A DNA stretch of 64,000 nt from an uncultured Dysosmobacter sp. (lineage in GTDB: Bacteria; Bacillota; Clostridia; Oscillospirales; Oscillospiraceae). Location: assembly GCF_947631165.1 (NCBI RefSeq), contig NZ_CANRKH010000008.1, positions 1 through 64,000 on the forward strand. Reading direction: 5' to 3'. A program made the translations under genes and the position numbers. Below, piece by piece: positions 35,401 through 43,118 of the stretch; within the stretch, counting starts at the first letter, position 1; each line of letters begins with the position of its first letter. The notes under the pieces were generated by a model. That model was not told where the DNA came from and did no database searches. It worked only from the letters and a program-made list of their open reading frames with translations.

Positions 35401-35940
35401 TCAGGATCCCCGCTCCAGTCCCAGCACGTCATAGTACTCGTCGGAAAAGGTCAGACAGGCGGGATCAAAGGCCCTTTGCAGTGTCTTGACCTTCTCGTAG
35501 GGGTCGGCTGGCTCCAGGCCAAAGGCGGCGGACACCGCCTCCAGCGCCGCTGCCTTCTGCGCAAGGAACGCCTCACAGCCGTCCCAATGGGCCCCGGCGT
35601 CCTCCCGCAGGAGCTGGCGGAACCGCTCTTCAGTCATCCAGTAGATCTGCGACAGGGGATTGGCGTCCCGGCAGAACAGCACAAAGGACAGGAACTGCCG
35701 GAAGCTCTCCGCCACTGGAAGGACATAACGCCCTTCTTCCATAGCCATGGGGTCCACGCAGAATACCCGCTCGTCCCCCGGCAGGAGGACGAAGTGCACG
35801 CCGTCACAGCCGATCCAGCCGATATACTCTGCCCCCACCGGAGTACAGAAATAGGCCGCGTTCTCCACCTGTGCCAGACCAATGGCGGAAAAGTCGATAT
35901 CCAGCGCAAAAAAGCGCTTCAGATCCTCCCGGCCGGCCAT
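35401..35940 (-). CDS. Uncharacterised protein beside alaS
   Basis: 179 residues, one base from the alaS stop. I do not recognise the family. It has no signal peptide or membrane helix; a beta-rich first half (ENAAYFCTPVGAEYIGWIGCDGVHFVLLPG, core YIGWIGCDG) and a helical second half with ESFRQFLSFVLFCRDANPLSQIYWM (core FCRDANPLSQ). The shape loosely recalls SMI1/KNR4-type soluble proteins but motifs do not decide it. The tight spacing to alaS suggests cotranscription from the T-box promoter. Confidence 0.7.
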   Translation of the reverse strand: MAGREDLKRFFALDIDFSAIGLAQVENAAYFCTPVGAEYIGWIGCDGVHFVLLPGDERVFCVDPMAMEEGRYVLPVAESFRQFLSFVLFCRDANPLSQIYWMTEERFRQLLREDAGAHWDGCEAFLAQKAAALEAVSAAFGLEPADPYEKVKTLQRAFDPACLTFSDEYYDVLGLERGS

Positions 35941-35941
35941 T

Positions 35942-38584
35942 TCAGCTCAGTTTGGACGCCACGAAATCGTCCACGCTGGCCAGCGCGTCGTCCAGCTTCA
36001 AAAGGTCGCTGCCGCCGCCCATGGCGCTGTCGGGCTTGCCGCCGCCTTTGCCGCCGCAGATGGCGCAGACATTCTTCACCAGCTCGCCGGCCTTGACGCC
36101 CTTCTTCACAGCCTCGGGGCCGCAGACGGCCAGGAAGGTGATCTTCCCGCCGTTGACGGAGGCCAGCACCGCCACGGCGGCAGGCTCCTTGTCCCGCAGG
36201 AAGTCGCCCATCTGCCGCAGGGCATTTGCGTCCATGCCGTTCCTGGTGGCGGTGAGGACCTTCAAGCCGCCCAGGTCCTTGGCGCTCATCAGGAACTGCC
36301 GGGCCTCGCCCAGGGAGGCCTCCGCCTTGAACTTGTCCAGGGCGTGACGCAGCTCCTTCATCTCATTCATCTGCTGCTCGATGCGGTTTTCCAGCTCACC
36401 GGGATTGGTCTTGAGCATCTGTGCCGCATGGAACAGCACCTGCTGGTTGCGGTTCACGGTCTCCAGTGTCAGTCTGCCCACGGTGGCCTCGATGCGGCGC
36501 ACGCCGGAGGCCACGGAGGCCTCGCTCTTGATGCGGAAGGGACCGGCCTTGGCGGTGTTGTCCAGGTGAGTTCCGCCGCAGAACTCCATAGAGAAGTCGC
36601 CCATCTCCACCACACGGACGACGTCGCCGTACTTCTCGCCGAACATGGCCACAGCGCCTTTCTTCTTGGCCTCCTCGATGGGCAGGACCTCCGTCACCAC
36701 AGGCATGCCCTCCAGGATAGCGTCGTTGACGATGCGGTCGATCTCGCTGAGCTGGTCCGGGGTGATAGCCTCGAAGTGGGTAAAGTCAAAGCGCAGGCGG
36801 TCCGGCTCCACCAGAGAGCCAGCCTGATGAACGTGGCCGCCCAGGACCTTCTTCAGGGCGGCGTCCAGCAGATGGGTCGCGCTGTGGGCGCGCATGATGG
36901 CCCTGCGGCGCTCCATGTCGATGGCAGCGGTGACGGTATCGCCCACCTTCAGTTCACCGGAGACCACCTTGCCGTAGTGCATGAACTTTCCGCCCTTGTT
37001 CTTCTGGACGTTGGTCACTTCAAACTTTGCGCCGCTCTTGGCGGTGATGATACCGTGGTCGGCCACCTGGCCGCCCATCTCGGCATAGAAGGGGGTCTGG
37101 TCCAGCACCAGAATAGCGTCGGCGCCGGAGACTACCTCGTCCCGCAGTTCCTCTTCCGCCACGATGGCCAAGATCCTGCCCTGGGCCTCGCTGTGGTCGT
37201 AGCCCACAAACTCCGTGGCAGGCATCTCGCTGCCGAACTCAATGCCGGCCCAGCCCAGGTCGCCCAGGGCCTCCCGGGCCTTCCGGGCGCGGACGCGCTG
37301 GGCCTCCATCTCCCTGTCGAAGCCCTCCCGGTCCAATGTCATGCCCTCGTCGTCCACCATCTCGGCGGTCAGGTCGATGGGGAAACCGTAGGTGTCATAC
37401 AGCTTGAAGGCGTCGGCGCCGGAGAACTGGGTCTCGCCCTTGGCCTTGTGGGCCGCCAGCAGGTCGGAGAAGATCTTCATGCCGCCGTCGATGGTCTTGG
37501 CGAAGTTCTCTTCCTCGGTGCGGACCACCTTGGTGATATAGCCCTGCTTCTCCCGCAGGTCGGGATAGGCGCACTCGTTCTCATGGATGACGGTGTCCAC
37601 CACCTCGAACAGGAAGGGCTTGTCGATCCCCAGCAGCTTTCCGTGGCGGGCGGCCCGGCGCAGCAGGCGGCGCAGGACGTAGCCCCGGCCCTCGTTGCTG
37701 GGCAGAACGCCGTCGCAGATCATCATGACGGAGGAACGGATATGGTCGGTGATGACCCGCAGGCTCACGTCGGTCTTGTGGCTCTCGCCATAGTGGGCGC
37801 CGGTGATCTCACTGACCTTATTGGTGATATTCATCACAGTGTCCACATCGAACAGGGAGTTCACGTTCTGGCACACACAGGCCAGCCGCTCCAGACCCAT
37901 GCCGGTGTCGATGTTCTTGTTTTTCATCTCCTCATAATGGCCCTCGCCATCGTTGACAAACTGGGAGAAAACGTTGTTCCAGACCTCGATATAGCGGTCA
38001 CAGTCGCAGCCCACAGTACAGCCGGGCTTGCCGCAGCCATGCTCGGGGCCGCGGTCATAGTACACCTCAGAGCAGGGTCCGCAGGGACCGGCGCCGTGCT
38101 CCCAGAAGTTGTCCTCCTTGCCGAAGCGGAAAATGCGCTCGGCGGGGATGCCGATGTCCTTGTTCCAGATCTCGAAGGCCTCGTCGTCATCCAGGTAGAT
38201 GGAGGGATACAGGCGGTCGGCCTCCAGACCCACCACCTTGGTCAAAAATTCCCAGCAGAAGGGGATGGCCTCCTTCTTGAAGTAGTCGCCGAAAGAGAAG
38301 TTGCCCAGCATCTCAAAATAGGTGCCGTGGCGGTCGGTCTTGCCGATGTTCTCGATGTCGCCGGTGCGGATGCACTTCTGGCAGGTGGTGACGCGGTTGC
38401 GGGGAGGCTCTTCCTCCCGGGTGAACCAGGTCTTCATGGGAGCCATGCCGCTGTTGATCAGCAGCAGGGATTTGTCGTTCTGGGGGATCAGCGAGAAGCT
38501 GGGCAGCCGCAGGTGGCCCTTGCTCTCGAAGTAGCTGAGGAACATCTCCCGAAGTTCGTTCAGCCCGTAATAGGGATGTGCCAT
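35942..38584 (-). CDS. alaS: Alanyl-tRNA synthetase
   Basis: 880 residues. Class II synthetase. The catalytic core begins ELREMFLSYFESKGHLRLPS, the editing domain carries RAHSATHLLDAAL and CGGTHL zinc-site motifs (about 565-670), and the C-Ala domain with GGKGGGKPDSAMGGG closes the protein. Expression is controlled by the upstream T-box leader. Confidence 0.98.
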   Translation of the reverse strand: MAHPYYGLNELREMFLSYFESKGHLRLPSFSLIPQNDKSLLLINSGMAPMKTWFTREEEPPRNRVTTCQKCIRTGDIENIGKTDRHGTYFEMLGNFSFGDYFKKEAIPFCWEFLTKVVGLEADRLYPSIYLDDDEAFEIWNKDIGIPAERIFRFGKEDNFWEHGAGPCGPCSEVYYDRGPEHGCGKPGCTVGCDCDRYIEVWNNVFSQFVNDGEGHYEEMKNKNIDTGMGLERLACVCQNVNSLFDVDTVMNITNKVSEITGAHYGESHKTDVSLRVITDHIRSSVMMICDGVLPSNEGRGYVLRRLLRRAARHGKLLGIDKPFLFEVVDTVIHENECAYPDLREKQGYITKVVRTEEENFAKTIDGGMKIFSDLLAAHKAKGETQFSGADAFKLYDTYGFPIDLTAEMVDDEGMTLDREGFDREMEAQRVRARKAREALGDLGWAGIEFGSEMPATEFVGYDHSEAQGRILAIVAEEELRDEVVSGADAILVLDQTPFYAEMGGQVADHGIITAKSGAKFEVTNVQKNKGGKFMHYGKVVSGELKVGDTVTAAIDMERRRAIMRAHSATHLLDAALKKVLGGHVHQAGSLVEPDRLRFDFTHFEAITPDQLSEIDRIVNDAILEGMPVVTEVLPIEEAKKKGAVAMFGEKYGDVVRVVEMGDFSMEFCGGTHLDNTAKAGPFRIKSEASVASGVRRIEATVGRLTLETVNRNQQVLFHAAQMLKTNPGELENRIEQQMNEMKELRHALDKFKAEASLGEARQFLMSAKDLGGLKVLTATRNGMDANALRQMGDFLRDKEPAAVAVLASVNGGKITFLAVCGPEAVKKGVKAGELVKNVCAICGGKGGGKPDSAMGGGSDLLKLDDALASVDDFVASKLS

Positions 38585-38628
38585 GGTGTTTCTCCTCCTA
38601 TGTTGTCATAGATTTATTTGGTCATATC

Positions 38629-38862
38629 AAAAAAGCCTCCGCCCCGGATTTAGGGGCGAAGGCTTGCTTCACGGTACCACCCTAATTATCTTTCCCAAGG
38701 AAAGCATCTTAGTCATCCTGTAACGGGGATGGGCCGTTCCGCTCGTCACGGACTGCTCCAAAGCGGCTGCTGGGCGGCGTGGACAAGGGGCTTGCACCGT
38801 CTCCCCTCTCGCTTCCGTCTGTTTCGCCAAGCTGACTTTTTCACAGCGTTTACTTATTGAAC
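38629..38862 (-). ncRNA. T-box leader controlling alaS
   Basis: The minus strand carries the T-box core GGGTGGTACCGT (38672-38683), which pairs with the acceptor end of uncharged tRNA. It is preceded by structured stem I/III material up to the promoter and followed by a terminator hairpin (GCCTTCGCCCC / GGGGCGGAGGC, then TTTTTT) at 38629-38665. Position 45 bases before the alaS ATG indicates control by tRNA-Ala charging. I could not fix the specifier codon by eye. Confidence 0.88.
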
Positions 38863-38868
38863 GAAAAT

Positions 38869-38896
38869 ATTATATCCTTTTTGTGCCGTTTGTCAA
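38869..38896 (-). promoter_or_regulatory. Promoter of the T-box-alaS transcript
   Basis: Minus-strand perfect TTGACA and TATAAT with a 16-base spacer. The -35 box overlaps the stop codon of the small cysteine-containing gene upstream. Confidence 0.8.
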
Positions 38897-39084
38897 GACG
38901 GGTCCTGCTTTTTTTCGCTCTTTTTCCGCCGGGACTTCTTTTTCAGCACACACTCTCCGGTCTTGGCGCACTCCCCGCATCCAATGCAGGAGGTCGCGCC
39001 GCTTTCGTGGTTCTGGATCTTATAGACGAACACGATGGCGGCTCCCAATCCCAGCGCCAGAATGATCCATGTATACCAGGCCAT
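38893..39084 (-). CDS. Small membrane protein with a CxxCxxC iron-sulfur-like motif
   Basis: 63 residues. One membrane helix (WIILALGLGAAIVFVY, about 5-21), then CIGCGECAKTGECVLKKK with four cysteines (residues 33-45), then a lysine-rich tail. It resembles the FeoB-associated cysteine-rich membrane protein type, but no feo gene is near, so the family is uncertain. The cysteine spacing could hold an iron-sulfur cluster or a metal. Confidence 0.72.
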   Translation of the reverse strand: MAWYTWIILALGLGAAIVFVYKIQNHESGATSCIGCGECAKTGECVLKKKSRRKKSEKKQDPS

Positions 39085-39117
39085 ATTCCCGTCCTCCCTT
39101 TTTTAGTTATTATAATA

Positions 39118-39558
39118 TTACCAGAAAAAGGTCCCGTCTGTCAGTGGCATCTGCAACAGGCGCAGTCCCAGCAGCGGCAGCAGTTCCTCCGCCTGTCCCG
39201 GCAGGTCCGGCAGCGGGAATTCCTGTGGCTCCACCACTGCCCCATCGGGTCTTGGCAGCGTCCGCTGAACGCATAGCACGGGTTCCCGGAGACTGGACAG
39301 AGTGATGCTGTCCCGGGCTGAGAGGCCATAGGTCACCACTCGCTCCGCCGCCAGCAGGGACAGCATCTCCCGGGGACAATCTCCCGGCACCAGCAGGACC
39401 TGGCACCGGACCGGCTCCGCCAGCAGACGCCGGACGCCGGAGACTGTCAGGGCCAACAGAGGCCATTCTCGCCCGCTCAGCTCCGCCGGCTCCGTCAGCC
39501 GGAGAATGCCCTCCGGCAGCGGCCATTCCGCCGGACAGGCAAAGATCGCGCCCTCCAT
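39118..39558 (-). CDS. Uncharacterised protein (146 residues)
   Basis: Start at the ATG 39558, served by GGAGG eight bases upstream. No signal peptide or membrane helix. The segment LLVPGDCPREMLSLLAAERVVTYGLSARDSITLSSL (core VVTYGLSARDSITL) has the alternating pattern of a Rossmann-like fold and recalls the C-terminal domain of Mur ligases. I do not recognise a family. It could be a remnant or a specialised nucleotide-binding protein; evidence for translation is the good ribosome site. Confidence 0.62.
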   Translation of the reverse strand: MEGAIFACPAEWPLPEGILRLTEPAELSGREWPLLALTVSGVRRLLAEPVRCQVLLVPGDCPREMLSLLAAERVVTYGLSARDSITLSSLREPVLCVQRTLPRPDGAVVEPQEFPLPDLPGQAEELLPLLGLRLLQMPLTDGTFFW

Positions 39559-39678
39559 ATGCAACACCTCCCGGCTAGTTTCTGCCGTCCGGGGATTTCC
39601 ATGCAAATTTCCACTCGTCTTTTTTCCGCCGGCGTGTTATACTGTTTCTCAGAATCAAAGGATCCGAGGTGAAGCGCC

Positions 39679-40209
39679 TTGCATATCTGGGCACATTTCA
39701 AAACCGTACACCGCCATCGGACATTGGTGCGGAAATACTGCTTCCGTCTGGGCCTTTACTGGCAGGGACTGACCCACGACCTGTCCAAATACGCCCCGGT
39801 GGAGTTTCTGGCGGGAGCAAAATACTTTCAGGGCGACCACAGCCCCAACGACGCGCAGCGGAAGGAATTTGGATACAGCGCTTCCTGGATGCACCACAAG
39901 GGCCGCAACCGCCACCACTTCGAATTTTGGACGGATTACGGCGCCAACGGCGAGGGCATCATCGGCGTGGAGATGCCGAAAAAATATGTGGCGGAAATGT
40001 TCTGTGACCGTCTGGCGGCCAGCAAAGTATACCGGGGCAAGGATTTCGACCCCGGAGACCCCTACAAATTCTTTCTGCGGGGCAAGAGCAAGCGGCTGCT
40101 GATCCACCCCAACACCTCCGATCTGCTGGAAAGCATCCTCATCAAGCTCCGTGACGAGGGCGAGGACGCCGCGTTTGAATATGTGCGGCATGAGGTTCTG
40201 GGAAAATGA
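39679..40209 (+). CDS. DUF5662 family protein
   Basis: 176 residues, TTG start with GAGGTG eight bases upstream. Matches DUF5662 by LYWQGLTHDLSKYAPVEFL near residue 27, a histidine/aspartate motif (HDLSK), and by WMHHKGRNRHHFEFW near 70. The His/Asp-rich core resembles a metal-dependent HD-type helical enzyme, an inference only. Family members are common in gut Clostridia and Bacteroidetes with no known function. Confidence 0.82.
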   Translation: MHIWAHFKTVHRHRTLVRKYCFRLGLYWQGLTHDLSKYAPVEFLAGAKYFQGDHSPNDAQRKEFGYSASWMHHKGRNRHHFEFWTDYGANGEGIIGVEMPKKYVAEMFCDRLAASKVYRGKDFDPGDPYKFFLRGKSKRLLIHPNTSDLLESILIKLRDEGEDAAFEYVRHEVLGK

Positions 40210-40333
40210 TATGGCCATACGCGGCGCATCACCAGCTCCAAGGCGGGCCGGGGGGGCGCCGCGTATATTTTTTCTATTTCCTTGCAGCAATTCCGCCTTC
40301 TGGACAGTATTCCCCATAGAAGGATGTGATCAC

Positions 40334-40792
40334 ATGACTGACACCACCGGCGCGGTGGACCGCTGCGGCCAGGCGGTCTACCGGCTGGCCTACGCCCTAA
40401 CCCGGTCACGGCACGACGCCGACGATGTATTTCAGGAGACCTTTCTCCGCTATCACCGCTCCGCCCCAGCCTTCGCGTCAGCGGAGCACGAGCGGGCCTG
40501 GCTGCTGAAGGTCGCCGCCAACTGCGCACGGTCGTCTCTCTCCTCTCCCTGGCGGCGGCGGACCGTGGCGCTGGAGGACGTATACGCCTACCAGGACCCG
40601 GAAGCCTCCGCTGTGGACGAGGCACTGGGGCGGCTATCCGCCAAGTACCGGGCCGTTATCCACCTGTTCTATTACGAAGGCTATCAGACGGAGGAGATCG
40701 CCCGAATTCTGGGCCGCTCCCCCTCCACAGTCCGGGCGCAGCTGACACGGGCGCGCCAGCAACTGAAAGAATTGCTGAAGGAGGAACTTTGA
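40334..40792 (+). CDS. ECF-type RNA polymerase sigma factor (module A)
   Basis: 152 residues from the ATG at 40334. Sigma-70 region 2 (RLAYALTRSRHDADDVFQETFLRY, core DADDVFQETF) and region 4 (YQTEEIARILGRSPSTVRAQL) are clear. Its stop overlaps the next gene's start (TGATG), typical of sigma/anti-sigma pairs. It probably reads its own promoter and a small envelope regulon. A second, oppositely oriented pair lies at 43.1-45.1 kb. Confidence 0.9.
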   Translation: MTDTTGAVDRCGQAVYRLAYALTRSRHDADDVFQETFLRYHRSAPAFASAEHERAWLLKVAANCARSSLSSPWRRRTVALEDVYAYQDPEASAVDEALGRLSAKYRAVIHLFYYEGYQTEEIARILGRSPSTVRAQLTRARQQLKELLKEEL

Positions 40793-42120
40793 TGTTTTCC
40801 GAGACCTACCAAAAAATGAACGAGTCCGTCACTCCCTCTCCGGAGCTGATCCAGCGGACCTTGCAACATGCCCAAAAGCGCCGTCAGCCGCCCCTGCGCC
40901 GGACCGCTGCCATTGCCGCCGCCCTGACAGTGCTGCTGGCGACTCCCGCTCTGGCGGCCCGAACGGAGATCGGCTATCAGGCCCTGTACCTGATCGCTCC
41001 CGCCGCCGCTCAGTTCTTCCAGCCGGTGCGGATGTCCTGCACGGACAACGGCCTCACCATGGAAGTGGAAGCGGTCCGGGTGGAGGGCGACACCGCCCAA
41101 GCCTATATCACGCTCTCCGGCGATGCTGTGGACAAGACCTGCGACCTGTACGACAGCTATGATTTCCACCTCCCCTTTGATCAGGAAGGCCACTGCGAGC
41201 AAGTCGCCTATGACGACGCTTCCCATTCCGCCACCTTCCTCTGTACCGTCAAGACCATGAGCGGGCAGGCCATCCCCACCGGCGGGAAAATGACCTTCTC
41301 CGTCCGGGAATTTCTCTCCGGAAAGACGGTGCTGAAGGACGCCGTTGTGGACCTGGACCTGGCGGACTATGATGCCGAGGCGGCGACAGCCCCCACCTGG
41401 AGCCGTCCCAGCGAAAAAAAGCCCAATGCCTTCTACTGCACCGGCGGAGGCGGCACAGGCGGGCTGGAGAACATCCCCATGCTGCTCCCCGGTGATCCTC
41501 TGGCGAATCCGATCCCCAGCATCTCCGTCTCTGCCGCTGGGTATGCGGACGGCCTGTTCCACATTCAGGTCCAGCTGAAAAACCGCATGGAGACCGACGC
41601 CCACTGCTTTTTATGGCTGGAGGACAGCGACGGGAACCGTCTGGCCCCCCTGAACGATGTGTATCACACCCGGGGCCAGGGCGCGGAGCAGGAGGATTAT
41701 CTGGACGCCGTGTTTGACATCTCTCCCGCTGAACTGGAGCACTACACCCTCCACGGCGATTTCATCGCTTCCTCCAAACTGACCCGGGGAAACTGGCGGG
41801 TCACCTTCCTGTTGGAAAACACCTTCACGGAGGAAGCGCTGACGGAGATCAGCCAGGGCCACCGCACCGGCAGCTTTGACCGGCAGGATACACTGCTGAC
41901 CTTCGTCTCCCAGTTGGAACAGCAGGAACAACGGACTATCCGTGGGCCGGAGGGCTACGACTACGCCTTCCAAGAGGACACCGGAGACGCCGCTCTGGCG
42001 GTATTCACCTGTCCCGACGGTGCGCAGCTCCAGGTGCGGCTAGAAAAAATCCCCTACGAGGACACAACTGGCCTCTGGCAGGTGACCGCCTACGGCTGGC
42101 AGGAAAAAGCAATTGCGTAA
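40792..42120 (+). CDS. DUF4179-type membrane protein, putative anti-sigma factor (module A)
   Basis: 442 residues. A short cytoplasmic N-terminus (1-36) that could bind the sigma factor, one membrane helix (AAIAAALTVLLATPAL, about 38-56), and a long extracellular beta-rich region resembling DUF4179, with GLTMEVEAVRVEGDTAQAYITL (core MEVEAVRVEGD) near residue 85. Architecture, coupling to the sigma gene and family suggest it holds the sigma factor until a signal arrives. The ligand is unknown. Confidence 0.8.
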   Translation: MFSETYQKMNESVTPSPELIQRTLQHAQKRRQPPLRRTAAIAAALTVLLATPALAARTEIGYQALYLIAPAAAQFFQPVRMSCTDNGLTMEVEAVRVEGDTAQAYITLSGDAVDKTCDLYDSYDFHLPFDQEGHCEQVAYDDASHSATFLCTVKTMSGQAIPTGGKMTFSVREFLSGKTVLKDAVVDLDLADYDAEAATAPTWSRPSEKKPNAFYCTGGGGTGGLENIPMLLPGDPLANPIPSISVSAAGYADGLFHIQVQLKNRMETDAHCFLWLEDSDGNRLAPLNDVYHTRGQGAEQEDYLDAVFDISPAELEHYTLHGDFIASSKLTRGNWRVTFLLENTFTEEALTEISQGHRTGSFDRQDTLLTFVSQLEQQEQRTIRGPEGYDYAFQEDTGDAALAVFTCPDGAQLQVRLEKIPYEDTTGLWQVTAYGWQEKAIA

Positions 42121-42128
42121 CATGTGGA

Positions 42129-42163
42129 TGAGAACGCCACGGCCGCTGGCCGTGGCGTTCTGT
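42129..42163. terminator. Strong palindromic terminator between converging genes
   Basis: Perfect 14-base arms AGAACGCCACGGCC (42131-42144) and GGCCGTGGCGTTCT (42148-42161) with a three-base loop. It lies nine bases from each gene end and lacks a long T run. Confidence 0.75.
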
Positions 42164-42171
42164 GTGTCTGT

Positions 42172-42984
42172 TTACTGGATATGTGCGCCGAGTGTGCTCA
42201 GAAGCCTCATCAAAGGCGGCCACAGCCCTGAATCGTGGACTGTCAAAAAAGCTTCTACCTCTTCCCTGCTCAGTCCGCTGCCCCACAGCAGCACATGGAT
42301 TCCGGAGGCTTCCCTGCCCACCGCCACCGGAGCCGCCGCTGTCACGCCCACAGCCACTCTGGCTCCGGTGGCCGCCACGCCGCCGGCACAGACCCCCACG
42401 GCAGAGATCCCCAGGGCCGCATATCCCAAAGCCGTCAGGCCGACGGCCCCAACGCCCAGGGCCACACCTCCCAGGGCCAGCAATCCAAAGGCGATGATCC
42501 CCAAAGAAACCACACCCAGCGAGATCAGTCCGACACTGAAAACGCCCACGGAGAAGTTTCCCACAGCAACGATCCCCACGGCGGTGTTGTTCCGGGTGGG
42601 GTGCCGGTCATGGCCGAAGCAGACGCTGACCAGGGGCAGACCGAACAGCCTTGCCCGGCTGGTGTAGCGAAACACGTTGCCGAAGCTCCGGCGGTAATCC
42701 AGGGTCAGCTGATCCACTTTCCGTTCCAGCCGATCTGCCTGATGGGAGGAGACCTCCTCCACGCCGCTGGGAAACTCCGGTTCCTCCAGCCGGTCCTTTA
42801 CCAGATAGTCCACGCTGACGCCGAACAGTTCTGATAAGGATATCAGCTTTACAAGCTCTGGCATAGCTGTGCCGCTCTCCCATTTGCTGACAGACTGCCG
42901 GGTGACGCCCAATCGGTCTGCCAGCTGCTCCTGGGACAGGCCCTCCCGGCGGCGGAGGTTCATCAGCTTCTCTGAAAATTCCAT
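42172..42984 (-). CDS. XRE-type HTH protein with a C-terminal glycine-pentad repeat domain
   Basis: 270 residues from the ATG at 42984. Residues 4-60 are an HTH (RREGLSQEQLADRLGVTRQSVSKWE). A linker with a coiled-coil-like stretch (80-110) leads to residues 135-210, where about 14 consecutive five-residue units of the form x-x-[AS]-[VLF]-G occur (NFSVG, VFSVG, LISLG and so on). The repeat should form either a beta-helix or a hydrophobic membrane-spanning structure. The C-terminus (residues about 225-270) is ordinary. Such DNA-binding proteins with this repeat occur in Clostridia; role unknown. Confidence 0.8.
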   Translation of the reverse strand: MEFSEKLMNLRRREGLSQEQLADRLGVTRQSVSKWESGTAMPELVKLISLSELFGVSVDYLVKDRLEEPEFPSGVEEVSSHQADRLERKVDQLTLDYRRSFGNVFRYTSRARLFGLPLVSVCFGHDRHPTRNNTAVGIVAVGNFSVGVFSVGLISLGVVSLGIIAFGLLALGGVALGVGAVGLTALGYAALGISAVGVCAGGVAATGARVAVGVTAAAPVAVGREASGIHVLLWGSGLSREEVEAFLTVHDSGLWPPLMRLLSTLGAHIQ

Positions 42985-43024
42985 GGTCCAAGCTCCCGCT
43001 TTCCTATTTGATGGATACAGCATA

Positions 43025-43064
43025 AACCACCCGCCGCGTTTTTGCAAGAACGCGGCGGGTGGAA
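43025..43064 (-). terminator. Terminator after the module B DUF4179 gene
   Basis: Perfect 14-base arms CCACCCGCCGCGTT (43027-43040) and AACGCGGCGGGTGG (43049-43062) with an eight-base loop, followed by TTTATG on the minus strand. It lies between the stop at 43119 and the HTH gene start. Confidence 0.75.
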
Positions 43065-43118
43065 GTTTGTCAACCCTGGGTTGCTGGCCTTGCGCCCCAA
43101 GGGGTACGGCGTTTTCAG

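Noticed and set aside
38600-38900. tRNA or other stable RNA gene in the alaS leader
   Set aside because: The GGTACC-containing T-box core and terminator hairpin identify it as a T-box leader, not a tRNA.
40684-41604. Long antisense frames over the sigma and anti-sigma genes, and similar antisense frames across alaS, pcrA and glnS
   Set aside because: They are shadows caused by high GC codon use on the coding strand and have no family features or ribosome sites.
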